Shown in pieces: positions 8,387 through 16,163 of a stretch of DNA of 64,000 nt. Under the pieces are notes generated by a model. The model did not search any database. It was not told the DNA's origin and saw nothing but the letters and a program-made list of their open reading frames with translations. The stretch's first letter is position 1. Each line of letters starts with the position of its first letter. This DNA is from Bacteroidota bacterium (GTDB lineage: Bacteria; Bacteroidota; Bacteroidia; Bacteroidales; Dysgonomonadaceae), in assembly GCA_023399295.1 (NCBI GenBank), contig JAEWQF010000027.1, forward strand, positions 14,514 through 78,513, in the 5' to 3' direction. The translations under genes were made by a program, and so were the position numbers.

Positions 8387-10387
8387 ATGGGTCACCTCAT
8401 TCACCTGAACAGGTTTTTTCTCCTCATCTTCTGCCTGATTGTCGCCTCACATGCGATCCATGGGCAGCAGTTACCCTATGAGACCATTGCGGTGAACGGA
8501 CAATCGTATTACAAGTACAAGGTCCAACCGGGTGATGGTCTCTATGCCGTTTCACGGATCTTTTCGGTCACCGTGGCGGAGATCCTTCGTCACAATCCCG
8601 GCTCAAACAGCGGTCTCCAAAATGGACAGGAGCTGTTGATCCCGGTAAACGCGGAGTCACTGAGAGCTGTTTCCGCTTCCGGCCAGCAGGTTGATGGCTC
8701 ACCACAAAATCAGACTGACCAGAACAACACCTTTTCACACACCGTGGTGAAAGGTGAGACGGTGTATAGCATAGCCAGGATGTATCACACGACGGCTGAC
8801 CAGATCATTCGCTTGAACCCCGGTGCCGGCGAAGGCATCGCCATTGGGAGCCAGCTCATCATCCCACAACGGCGTGTCATCAGCAACGAGAAGGAGGAGA
8901 ACTACCGTTACCACACCATCCTGCCGAAGGAGACCCTCTATTCTGTTTCCAAAACATACAGGCTGAAACCGGAGGATGTGATTCTCGCCAACAGCGGCCT
9001 TTCTGTCGAGACCTTTCAGATAGGCAAGACAATCCGGATTCCCTTTTTCGAGTCGTACGAAGTGGTGAAGCCATTTGAAATGCAGACAGCCAATGTGATT
9101 CATACCGTGAAGAAGGGTGAGACGCTCTATGGTATTGCCGGAAAATATGGGGTGGAAGTTACCACGCTGGAGCAAATGAACCCGATCCTAGCAGGTGGAT
9201 TGAAACCCAATATGGAACTGATTGTGGCGCTACCGCGAAACAAGGTGGAGAAACTGGATTCTTCGGAAGCTGAAAAGGTAAACAGGCTTCTCTCCGACCA
9301 AAACAGGTTACAACCTGTTGACGTGATCAAAGTGGGGCTGTTGTTGCCATTCCTCGATCAGACCAACAGGGGCCATCTGCGTTTGCAGGAATACTACGAG
9401 GGATTTCTGATAGCCGTCAATGAGATGAAGCGCAGAGGCGTCAACCTGGAGCTCTATGTTTTTGAAATCGGCAAGGGCAACGATACCGGCAAGCTCCAGA
9501 GTTTGTTGGGAACACTCGAGATGCAATCGCTCAATCTCCTGATTGGTGGGGTAAACGATGCACAGATCAAGTTGTTGTCCGATTTTGCGCGATCGAAAGA
9601 GATCAGCTATGTGGTGCCATTCTCACAAAGCAACGAAGAGGTGCTTCACAATGGCTCCATGTTTCAGGTGAATCCAATGACCAGCCTGATGCATACCAGA
9701 ACGGCTGCCTATTTCACGGATCAGTTCCGGCAAGCGAATCTCATTTTTGTAGGGGGTGGCAACAATCCCCAACAGGAATTTGTCACCTTGTTGCAATCAT
9801 CCCTCAGACAACAAAACATATCCTTCCAGACAGTTCCATCAGCTGGTTCACTTGACGCTGACTTGCCGCCATTGCTCTCGCCAGGCAAGAAGAACCTCCT
9901 CATTCCCACAAGCAGTGATGCGGCTACCCTTCGACAAATCATGGCAGTGCTGAAAAAATTGCACGAATCAAACCCGGATTTGGAAACCCCTCTGTTTGGA
10001 TACCCCGACTGGCAAACATATTCCGATCTGTTTGACGACTATGCCTCCTTTGGTGTCTATATCTATTCCCCATTCTTTGTTGACAAACAGGCAACAGAAA
10101 CAAGCGCGTTTCTCGAACTGTTCCGCAACTGGTATGGTCGTGAGCCGATGGATACCTACCCGGCTTATAGCATGTGGGGATACGACACTGCGCTCTATTT
10201 CCTGACGGCAATGCACCGACATGGTTTGCATTTTGAGCAAAAGATCAACGATGTACAAGTCAAAACCCTGCAATTCCCGTTCAGTTTCGAACGACGCAAC
10301 AACTGGGGAGGGTTTGTAAATGATGCGCTTTACATTGTCCACTACGATAAAGCGGGAACCATATCAAAAACGAAACTGTACAGATGA
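8387..10387 (+). CDS. Four-LysM lipid-envelope protein fused to a periplasmic-binding-like domain
   Basis: A 666-residue exported protein with a signal peptide (about 1-27, ending at HGQQ). Four LysM repeats follow, at about 40-90, 112-157, 167-215 and 230-275, each with a GDGLY/GETVY/KETLY/GETLY signature expected to bind peptidoglycan. From about residue 308 the sequence (IKVGLLLPF) becomes a type 1 periplasmic-binding or LppC-like fold that runs to the end. Its stop overlaps the start of the beta-barrel gene downstream, which suggests a cell-envelope job shared by both. The ligand is unknown. By analogy with LpoA-like proteins it might sense or activate wall synthesis, but nothing here proves it. 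Confidence 0.82.
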   Translation: MGHLIHLNRFFLLIFCLIVASHAIHGQQLPYETIAVNGQSYYKYKVQPGDGLYAVSRIFSVTVAEILRHNPGSNSGLQNGQELLIPVNAESLRAVSASGQQVDGSPQNQTDQNNTFSHTVVKGETVYSIARMYHTTADQIIRLNPGAGEGIAIGSQLIIPQRRVISNEKEENYRYHTILPKETLYSVSKTYRLKPEDVILANSGLSVETFQIGKTIRIPFFESYEVVKPFEMQTANVIHTVKKGETLYGIAGKYGVEVTTLEQMNPILAGGLKPNMELIVALPRNKVEKLDSSEAEKVNRLLSDQNRLQPVDVIKVGLLLPFLDQTNRGHLRLQEYYEGFLIAVNEMKRRGVNLELYVFEIGKGNDTGKLQSLLGTLEMQSLNLLIGGVNDAQIKLLSDFARSKEISYVVPFSQSNEEVLHNGSMFQVNPMTSLMHTRTAAYFTDQFRQANLIFVGGGNNPQQEFVTLLQSSLRQQNISFQTVPSAGSLDADLPPLLSPGKKNLLIPTSSDAATLRQIMAVLKKLHESNPDLETPLFGYPDWQTYSDLFDDYASFGVYIYSPFFVDKQATETSAFLELFRNWYGREPMDTYPAYSMWGYDTALYFLTAMHRHGLHFEQKINDVQVKTLQFPFSFERRNNWGGFVNDALYIVHYDKAGTISKTKLYR

Positions 10388-11076
10388 GACCGTTCCTTTT
10401 CACTATCACCTTTCTTCTTTGTCTCAATACACTCTACGCACAGAGAGAATCAACACCCAGTGAGCTCTATCTGGGCGGTGGGGGAGGTGTCGTCTTCAGT
10501 AGCATCGACTTCATGCCATCTGTCGAACAGGCCGATAAAATGGGCTTTCTGGGTGGTGTCTCATTGAAGTATGTGACCGAGAAACATCTTGGACTGATTG
10601 CAGAACTCAATTATGTACAGAAAGGATGGAGCGAACAGTTTGATCCGGAATCGGAGTTCGCCTATGGCAGGACACTCAATTACCTGGAGCTCCCTTTTCT
10701 AACCCATATCTACTTTGGTGACAAGACTCGCTTCATCATCAATGCGGGACCCAAGATCAGTTATCTGCTGGGAGAGCAGCACCAGATGAGCAGTGCACTC
10801 GCCGATGACCTGGCTGCCCGACGTGAAGCCAACCCCGATGCCCCCATTGGGGTGCAATACAGTGGCATGGATGAGATGAAACGGGTGGACTATGGGTTGA
10901 TCGGTGGCATGGGCATTGGGTTGAAGACCGCCATGGGTGACCTGGACTTGGAAGGACGCTACTACTTCGGCCTGGCCGATCTGTTTACAAATAGAAGAAG
11001 TGAAAACGCCTACTTTTCACGCTCCGCCCACCGAATTATCGAGGCAAAACTTACCTGGTATATCAAAATTCACTAA
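10384..11076 (+). CDS. PorT-family outer-membrane beta-barrel protein
   Basis: A 230-residue protein with a signal peptide (about 1-20, ending LYAQ) and alternating amphipathic strands that end in an aromatic/isoleucine-rich segment (LTWYIKIH), typical of small eight-strand barrels (outer membrane beta-barrel domain 2). GGGGGVVFSS and GLIAELNYVQKGW fit PorT-like proteins of Bacteroidetes. It overlaps the LysM gene by four bases, so the two are co-translated. Whether it is the type IX secretion PorT itself cannot be decided from sequence alone; many paralogues look alike. Confidence 0.78.
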   Translation: MRPFLFTITFLLCLNTLYAQRESTPSELYLGGGGGVVFSSIDFMPSVEQADKMGFLGGVSLKYVTEKHLGLIAELNYVQKGWSEQFDPESEFAYGRTLNYLELPFLTHIYFGDKTRFIINAGPKISYLLGEQHQMSSALADDLAARREANPDAPIGVQYSGMDEMKRVDYGLIGGMGIGLKTAMGDLDLEGRYYFGLADLFTNRRSENAYFSRSAHRIIEAKLTWYIKIH

Positions 11077-11121
11077 AAAAATTTTGCCATTAAAAAAAAT
11101 CAGACTACTTTTGAACATTAA

Positions 11122-11143
11122 TATATGAATATATGTTCATGTA
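11122..11143. promoter_or_regulatory. ArsR/SmtB-type operator
   Basis: The sequence TATATGAATATATGTTCATGTA is a near-perfect dyad. Its core ATGAA-N6-TTCAT (11125-11140) matches its own reverse complement at 14 of 16 positions. ArsR-family repressors commonly use operators built on TATATGAA ... TTCATATA. A wider GAACAT ... ATGTTC inverted pair (11113-11118 and 11133-11138) overlaps it. It lies about 20-45 bases upstream of the ArsR-family gene, so autoregulation of that cassette is likely. Confidence 0.7.
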
Positions 11144-11165
11144 CTTGTATAATGAGAATTGAGTG

Positions 11166-11498
11166 ATGCGACAACAGGAATCGACGGATATTGTAGAACG
11201 AGCCAATTTTGAAGAGGCGGCCTATATGTTAAAGGCAGTGGCCAATGAGATACGCCTTTGTGTGGTGCTGCAACTGAGCCGTGCCGACGAGAAAACTGTA
11301 TCGGAGCTGATGGAGGGAATGGATTGTGAGCAGTCGCTGTTGTCACACCATCTTACCGACATGCGGGCAAAAGGCATCCTGCAATGCAGGAGGAGCGGGA
11401 AGCACAATTACTATTCACTCAAGGACAAGCGTTTTTCGAAAGTGCTGCGCTGTCTGGTGAACTGTGGTGAGGAAACTGAAGCGGAACGCAACGTGTGA
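11166..11498 (+). CDS. ArsR/SmtB-family transcriptional repressor
   Basis: A 110-residue winged-helix regulator. The recognition region is VSELMEGMDCEQSLLSHHL (about residues 45-63), followed by the wing GILQCRRSGKHNYYSL. Cysteines lie at 32, 54, 74, 96 and 100. The arsenic-sensing ELCVC motif is absent, as are the usual His/Asp ligands of SmtB or CzrA at helix 5. Cys32 together with Cys96/Cys100 resembles the inter-helix thiol pair of SqrR/BigR-type persulfide sensors, but this is inference. It is first in a cassette with DUF6132, thioredoxin and DUF302 genes and sits directly behind an ArsR-type operator. I use ATG 11166 rather than the GTG three bases upstream. Confidence 0.88.
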   Translation: MRQQESTDIVERANFEEAAYMLKAVANEIRLCVVLQLSRADEKTVSELMEGMDCEQSLLSHHLTDMRAKGILQCRRSGKHNYYSLKDKRFSKVLRCLVNCGEETEAERNV

Positions 11499-11519
11499 AC
11501 AGAAAAATAACCAAGGAAT

Positions 11520-11789
11520 ATGGATCAAAAGAAAAAGAAGATGAGATTTTTTCAAACGCATTGGTTGCGGATTACCGGAGTGGCAGTCGGACTACTGGGT
11601 GGGTATCTCTACTATCATTATGTGGGGTGTCTCTCGGGCACCTGCCCCATCACCTCCAATCCCTACCGGATGATGCTCTATGGAGCCGTGTTGGGCTATC
11701 TGTTGTTTGATATTTTTTCAAATGAGAGTCGCCACAACAAGAAGAAAGTGACTGTTTCAAATGAACCCAAAAACCAAATAGAACAATGA
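11520..11789 (+). CDS. DUF6132 family small membrane protein
   Basis: An 89-residue protein with two hydrophobic helices (about residues 14-30 and 48-64) joined by the family hallmark GCLSGTCPITSNPY, which carries two cysteines. The ends are strongly charged. DUF6132 has no established function. Placement between a cysteine-rich ArsR regulator and a thioredoxin, whose start overlaps its stop (ATGA), points to thiol or sulfur chemistry at the membrane. That functional idea is inference. Confidence 0.85.
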   Translation: MDQKKKKMRFFQTHWLRITGVAVGLLGGYLYYHYVGCLSGTCPITSNPYRMMLYGAVLGYLLFDIFSNESRHNKKKVTVSNEPKNQIEQ

Positions 11790-12295
11790 GAACCCTGACC
11801 AAAACCCTGCTGGCCGCACTCCTGGTCGTTGTTGCGGCTTCTTGCAACAGCAACAACAATAAAGATCGCACAAATGAGAACGAAATAAAAGGAACAACAA
11901 ACACAATTCAAAAAACAGAAAATAGTATGGCAAAAACAATTAAACTGACTAGGGCTGACTTTCTTACCAAAGTAGCCAACATCGAAGCCAACCCTGAGAA
12001 ATGGGAATACCTGGGCGACAAGCCCTGTATCATTGATTTCTACGCCGACTGGTGTGGACCCTGCAAGATGGTTGCTCCGATCCTGGAAGAGCTGGCTGCC
12101 GAATACGACGGCGAGATCTACATCTACAAGGTTGATACCGAAGCGGAGCAGCAGCTGGCTGCCGAGTTTGGTATCCGCAGCATCCCCTCGCTGCTCTTCT
12201 GCCCCATGGGGGAAGCCCCCCAGATGGCACAAGGAGCATTGCCCAAAGACGCCTTCAAGCAGGCGATTGAGGAGTTGTTGCTGAAAAAATCGTAA
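11786..12295 (+). CDS. Thioredoxin-fold lipoprotein
   Basis: A 169-residue protein. Residues 1-20 are a lipoprotein signal (hydrophobic AALLVVVAASC, lipid-attached Cys20), followed by a polar linker to about residue 47. A complete thioredoxin domain follows with WCGPC (Cys90, Cys93) and the cis-proline in RSIPSLLF. An internal ATG at 11927 (MAKTIKLT) falls exactly where a normal cytoplasmic thioredoxin would start, so a second unlipidated form is conceivable. It overlaps the DUF6132 gene by four bases. The likely role is an envelope disulfide reductase supplied with electrons by a DsbD-type protein such as the one at 2625-4637; that partnership is inferred. Confidence 0.88.
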   Translation: MRTLTKTLLAALLVVVAASCNSNNNKDRTNENEIKGTTNTIQKTENSMAKTIKLTRADFLTKVANIEANPEKWEYLGDKPCIIDFYADWCGPCKMVAPILEELAAEYDGEIYIYKVDTEAEQQLAAEFGIRSIPSLLFCPMGEAPQMAQGALPKDAFKQAIEELLLKKS

Positions 12296-12306
12296 CCCGG
12301 AGAATC

Positions 12307-12708
12307 ATGGATCAGATGTTACTTGAAGGTAAAAGCAGGTATGGTTTTGATGCAACGGTGAGCAGACTCAATGAAATCATTCCCGCCAGTGGATGGAAAG
12401 TGCTCCATCAGCATGACCTGCAGGAGACCATGCGGAAGAACGGCAAAGAGATCCTTTCAGTGAAGGTGATCGAGCTTTGCAATCCGGAGCATGCCTACCG
12501 GTTACTCTCTGACGATTCATTGCGGTTCTTCTCCAACATGCTTCCCTGCCGCATCTCGGTGTATCAGAAAGCCGACGGAGAGACTTTCCTCTCACGCCTG
12601 AATCCTTTGGTGCTCCCTATAGAGGCCGATGGCGTTGTCAGGGATGTGATGACCGCTGTCTACCACGAGGTGGAGGCGATGATCGCTCAGCTGGTAACTG
12701 AAGGGTAG
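12307..12708 (+). CDS. DUF302 domain protein
   Basis: A 133-residue soluble protein matching the DUF302 family: an N-terminal alpha/beta segment with SRYGFDATVSRL, the central KVIELCNPEHAYRLL, and the LPCRISVYQ strand. It holds two cysteines (in ELCNP and MLPCR). DUF302 proteins often sit beside sulfur, thioredoxin or membrane-transport genes, and no reaction is known. It is the last gene of the ArsR cassette, 11 bases after the thioredoxin gene and just before a strong terminator. Confidence 0.85.
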   Translation: MDQMLLEGKSRYGFDATVSRLNEIIPASGWKVLHQHDLQETMRKNGKEILSVKVIELCNPEHAYRLLSDDSLRFFSNMLPCRISVYQKADGETFLSRLNPLVLPIEADGVVRDVMTAVYHEVEAMIAQLVTEG

Positions 12709-12743
12709 CTACCCCTTTTCCGGACATTGGACCGGGAAAAAGT

Positions 12744-12785
12744 AATCGGGTCTGTTCCACAGTGAACAGACCCGATTTTTTGTTC
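12744..12785 (+). terminator. Strong intrinsic terminator after the DUF302 cassette
   Basis: A 14-bp perfect stem (AATCGGGTCTGTTC, 12744-12757, with 12764-12777) closes a six-base loop and is followed by a T run. The minus strand also has a T-rich tract after the stem, so it may end the convergent beta-galactosidase transcript as well. Confidence 0.85.
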
Positions 12786-12802
12786 CATCTGATGGACTCT
12801 AC

Positions 12803-15800
12803 TCAACGGAAATAGTGCTCGATCTCTTTTCTCTGTCTGATGGGGATCAGCGTAAAGCCATAGGTGACAATGCCGTCACCCGTGCGGATCAGGTACTCCT
12901 CAAGCGGCAGTTTGCCCCAGCTGTTATTTCCACCCACGCCCTGCATCCGGTAATCAATGAACAGGTCAACCAGGTCGGATGGGCGATAGTCGTGGATGTG
13001 CTTGTTCCGTGGCGCCGTGCCAACCGCCGCATCATTGTGGAGGGATTCTCCATTGGAAATCGTCTCCAGCAGATAGTTGGACGCATTGAACCCAAACCGT
13101 TCGTCGGCTACGATGAGCAGTCCGTTGCCCGACTTGCGGGTAAGTGCCAGCCAGCGGACATCGGTGCGGTGACCGTTCTCCTGGGGCAACACATAGCGGG
13201 TCACCAGCTCACTGACCGGCGTGCTGTAGCGATCGACAAAGGCGGAGCTTTTCCGGTCGGGATAATTCTCCCAGGGACCCCTGCCATAATAGTCTGCCTC
13301 TACCAGCTCTCCGGTCAGTTGCATCCGCATGCCGATGCGGGGGATCAGCTCCATAGCCGACCGAGTGGCGTCGAACCGGTTGGCGATGTGCATCGTGCCG
13401 TTGTCGTAGAGCGTGTAAATGACCTCGTTGGTAGCACCTGCACCGGGATAGTGGTAGCTGACGGTGAGCGTGGTTGTCTCGCCCACGCTAACCGTCAGAT
13501 TGTCTGCCTTTGGTTGTTGGTAACTGGCCTCTTTCCATGCAGATAGTCGTTGTGGCAGCCGTGCTCCATAGTCATTGTCGAGAGGTGCCCGCCAGAAAAA
13601 GGGGCGGGGACCTGCTCCCTGCTCGATGTATTCGGTGCCATCCACACGATAGGAGGTGAGCAGGCCGCTCTCTTTGTCGAACATCGCACTGAAACGTGGA
13701 CCGCTGACAATGACCGACCGGTCATTCTCCTCTACTGTGGCCGCTTTCAGCTTGTCGGTAACCAGGGTAGGATCGCCGTTCACAATGAACTGATCACGGG
13801 CCACCACCCAGCCGGCAGGGATTAGTCGCTCCTCCTGCTGTTGAATCACCGAAAAGGTGATGGTCAGTTGCTCCTTCCGATGCACAAATCGGCGCCAATC
13901 GGGGATCACCACTTTTACCGTCTCCTGTGGAGCTGCTTCAACGTGCAAGACTCCCTTTTTCAGCTCTCTTCCGTTGGCTTTGATGCTGTAGCTGATGCGG
14001 TAGTTGCTCAGGTCGCTGAAGAACTGCTCGTTGTATACCTCTACCGATGCCTCCACCGGGTCGAAGTTGCGGAACCAGATGTTCTGATACACCTTCCGCA
14101 TCTCTTCGGTATGTGGTTTCACGCTCCTGTCAGGGTAGACGACCCCGTTGATGCAGAAGTCGCCGGAACTGGGTGTGCCTGCCGGACCGAAGTCACCTCC
14201 GTAAGCCCAGAACTGATTTCCCTGCGCGTCGTGGGTCACCAGTCCCTGGTCAACCCAGTCCCAGATGAAACCGCCTTGCAGCAAGGGATACTTCCGGATC
14301 ATATCCCAGTATTCGGTGAAGTTACCCAGGCTGTTTCCCATGGCGTGGGCATACTCACAGAGTATCAATGGCCGGTCGGATGAAGGATCGGTGGCAAACC
14401 GCTCAATCTCATCGGGGTCGGCATACATGGGCGCGAAAATATCGCTGTTCCATTCCATCACAGCCCTTTCGTACTGCACGGGACGTGACGTGTCGCGCTC
14501 CTTGATCCAGAGATAGGTCTGGTAGAAATTGTAACCGTTGCCTGCTTCGTTGCCCAACGACCAGGTGACCACACAGGGGTGGTTCTTGTCCCGCTCCACC
14601 ATGCCGATGGTGCGACTCATGTGGTCCTCCAGAAACAGCGGATTGTTTCCCAGCGTACCCCCCTTGCGCAGGTGGTATCCCATCCCGTGGCTCTCAATGT
14701 TGGCCTCGTCAACCACATAGATCCCATATTCATCGGCGAGCCTGTAGAAGAGCTCGGATTGCGGATAATGGCTCGTGCGTACGGCATTCACATTGTATTT
14801 GCGGAAGAGCTCAAAATCTTTGCGCATCAACTCCTCGGTGACGTAATGGCCGGTATGCTCATTGTGCTCATGCAGGTTCACCCCTTTCAGCAGTACCGGT
14901 TGTCCGTTGACAAGGAACTGTCGGTTTTTGATCTCAGCGGTTCGGAAGCCAACTTTAAGTGTAGTCGCTTCGATTGTGTTGCCCTGCTCATCCATCAGTT
15001 CGATGGTCAATGTATAGAGATGGGGTGTTTCGGCACTCCACTTCTTTACATCGGGGAGCATCTCCTCAAACTGTAAGCTGCAATATCCTCCACTCTTCCC
15101 CTCACGGCTTCCGGCTGCTACCTGCTTCCCATTTTCATCCAGAAGGGTATAGCCTACCGAGAAGGGATCTGATTGATCCTTCGGGGAGGCTACCTTTACA
15201 TCCAGGTTAAAAACACCGTTGCGATAGCTCTCATCAAGTCCCGGTCGGGCAAAGATATCCTCTATGTGCAGTTTAGGACGTGCGTAGAGATAGACATCGC
15301 GGTCAAAGCCGGAGAGACGCCAGAAATCCTGGCACTCCAGGTAGGAGCCGCTGCTCCAGCGGTGAATCTGAACCGCCAGTACATTTTTTCCGGCTCTGGC
15401 CTGATCGGTCACATCGAAGCGTGCCGGCAACTTTCCCTCTTTGTTCATCCCTACGAACGCGCCATTCAGGTAGTAATAGGCAGCACCCTTGGTTGCATCG
15501 GCAACCAGAATGATCTCCTGTTGTTGCCAGTTGTCGGGGAGGATAAACTCTTTCCGATAGGTGCCGGTTGGGTTGAACGCCTCAGGAACCATGGGCGGAT
15601 TGGGCTTGTCCCAGTAAGGAGCATGTCCGGGTGAGGTGAATTCGTAGGATAAATTGACATAGATTGGCACACCAAAGCCCTCTACTTCCCAGTTACCCGG
15701 CACACGGATGTCACTCCATCGGCTGTCGTCGTATTCCGGGTTCTGAAAATCGTCGACAGGACGTTCGTGAAACGCTTCAGCATAATGGAATTTCCAGATT

Positions 15801-16018
15801 CCATTCAACATCACTACATTGCTGCCCTTTGAAGTGGGTGATGCCGCAAGTGCATTTTGCAAATCGGTAAAGGAGTAAAAAGTGGAACGTGGTGCCTCAC
15901 GGTTAAGGTGTACCAGCTTTGCATCGATGATTTCTGCATGTCGATCACTCTGCTTTTGGGCAGACAGCATCCCTGTAACTAGAGAGATGGCAAACAGCAG
16001 CGCTAAGTTTTTTTTCAT
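12803..16018 (-). CDS. Secreted glycoside hydrolase family 2 beta-galactosidase
   Basis: A 1071-residue LacZ-like enzyme with a signal peptide (about 1-20), so periplasmic or surface-located rather than cytoplasmic as in E. coli. Domain order is sugar-binding jelly roll (about 60-240), immunoglobulin-like domain, TIM barrel (about 360-640), a second Ig-like domain and the C-terminal beta-sandwich. Glu491 in SLGNEAGNG is the expected acid/base and Glu555 in LCEYAHAMGNS the nucleophile. There is no adjacent SusC/SusD pair, so it is not in an obvious polysaccharide utilisation locus. A TATCTTTG box lies upstream (16069-16076). Confidence 0.94.
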   Translation of the reverse strand: MKKNLALLFAISLVTGMLSAQKQSDRHAEIIDAKLVHLNREAPRSTFYSFTDLQNALAASPTSKGSNVVMLNGIWKFHYAEAFHERPVDDFQNPEYDDSRWSDIRVPGNWEVEGFGVPIYVNLSYEFTSPGHAPYWDKPNPPMVPEAFNPTGTYRKEFILPDNWQQQEIILVADATKGAAYYYLNGAFVGMNKEGKLPARFDVTDQARAGKNVLAVQIHRWSSGSYLECQDFWRLSGFDRDVYLYARPKLHIEDIFARPGLDESYRNGVFNLDVKVASPKDQSDPFSVGYTLLDENGKQVAAGSREGKSGGYCSLQFEEMLPDVKKWSAETPHLYTLTIELMDEQGNTIEATTLKVGFRTAEIKNRQFLVNGQPVLLKGVNLHEHNEHTGHYVTEELMRKDFELFRKYNVNAVRTSHYPQSELFYRLADEYGIYVVDEANIESHGMGYHLRKGGTLGNNPLFLEDHMSRTIGMVERDKNHPCVVTWSLGNEAGNGYNFYQTYLWIKERDTSRPVQYERAVMEWNSDIFAPMYADPDEIERFATDPSSDRPLILCEYAHAMGNSLGNFTEYWDMIRKYPLLQGGFIWDWVDQGLVTHDAQGNQFWAYGGDFGPAGTPSSGDFCINGVVYPDRSVKPHTEEMRKVYQNIWFRNFDPVEASVEVYNEQFFSDLSNYRISYSIKANGRELKKGVLHVEAAPQETVKVVIPDWRRFVHRKEQLTITFSVIQQQEERLIPAGWVVARDQFIVNGDPTLVTDKLKAATVEENDRSVIVSGPRFSAMFDKESGLLTSYRVDGTEYIEQGAGPRPFFWRAPLDNDYGARLPQRLSAWKEASYQQPKADNLTVSVGETTTLTVSYHYPGAGATNEVIYTLYDNGTMHIANRFDATRSAMELIPRIGMRMQLTGELVEADYYGRGPWENYPDRKSSAFVDRYSTPVSELVTRYVLPQENGHRTDVRWLALTRKSGNGLLIVADERFGFNASNYLLETISNGESLHNDAAVGTAPRNKHIHDYRPSDLVDLFIDYRMQGVGGNNSWGKLPLEEYLIRTGDGIVTYGFTLIPIRQRKEIEHYFR

Positions 16019-16068
16019 TGGGTTAAGAGATTATTTATTCAAGCTATTGATGATGGTTCAACATCCTA

Positions 16069-16076
16069 CAAAGATA
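16069..16076 (-). promoter_or_regulatory. Candidate minus-7 element for the beta-galactosidase gene
   Basis: TATCTTTG on the minus strand, about 50 bases upstream of the start codon. No convincing minus-33 TTTG is seen at the usual spacing. Confidence 0.4.
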
Positions 16077-16132
16077 GTTTTTTTTAGAATGAGGCCACAT
16101 CTTCGCTTCCGCTGTTTGCCACCATTTTTTTG

Positions 16133-16140
16133 TACCTTTG
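16133..16140 (+). promoter_or_regulatory. Candidate minus-7 element for the U32 gene
   Basis: TACCTTTG, 23 bases upstream of the chosen start codon at 16164. A TTTG at 16115-16118 is closer (14-base gap) than the usual 18-21, so the minus-33 assignment is uncertain. Confidence 0.4.
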
Positions 16141-16163
16141 TGCAAAATAATGAAAGCTTCCCG

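Noticed and set aside
12815..15210. Several plus-strand open frames over the beta-galactosidase gene
   Set aside because: They are shadows of the GH2 gene, whose active site is intact.
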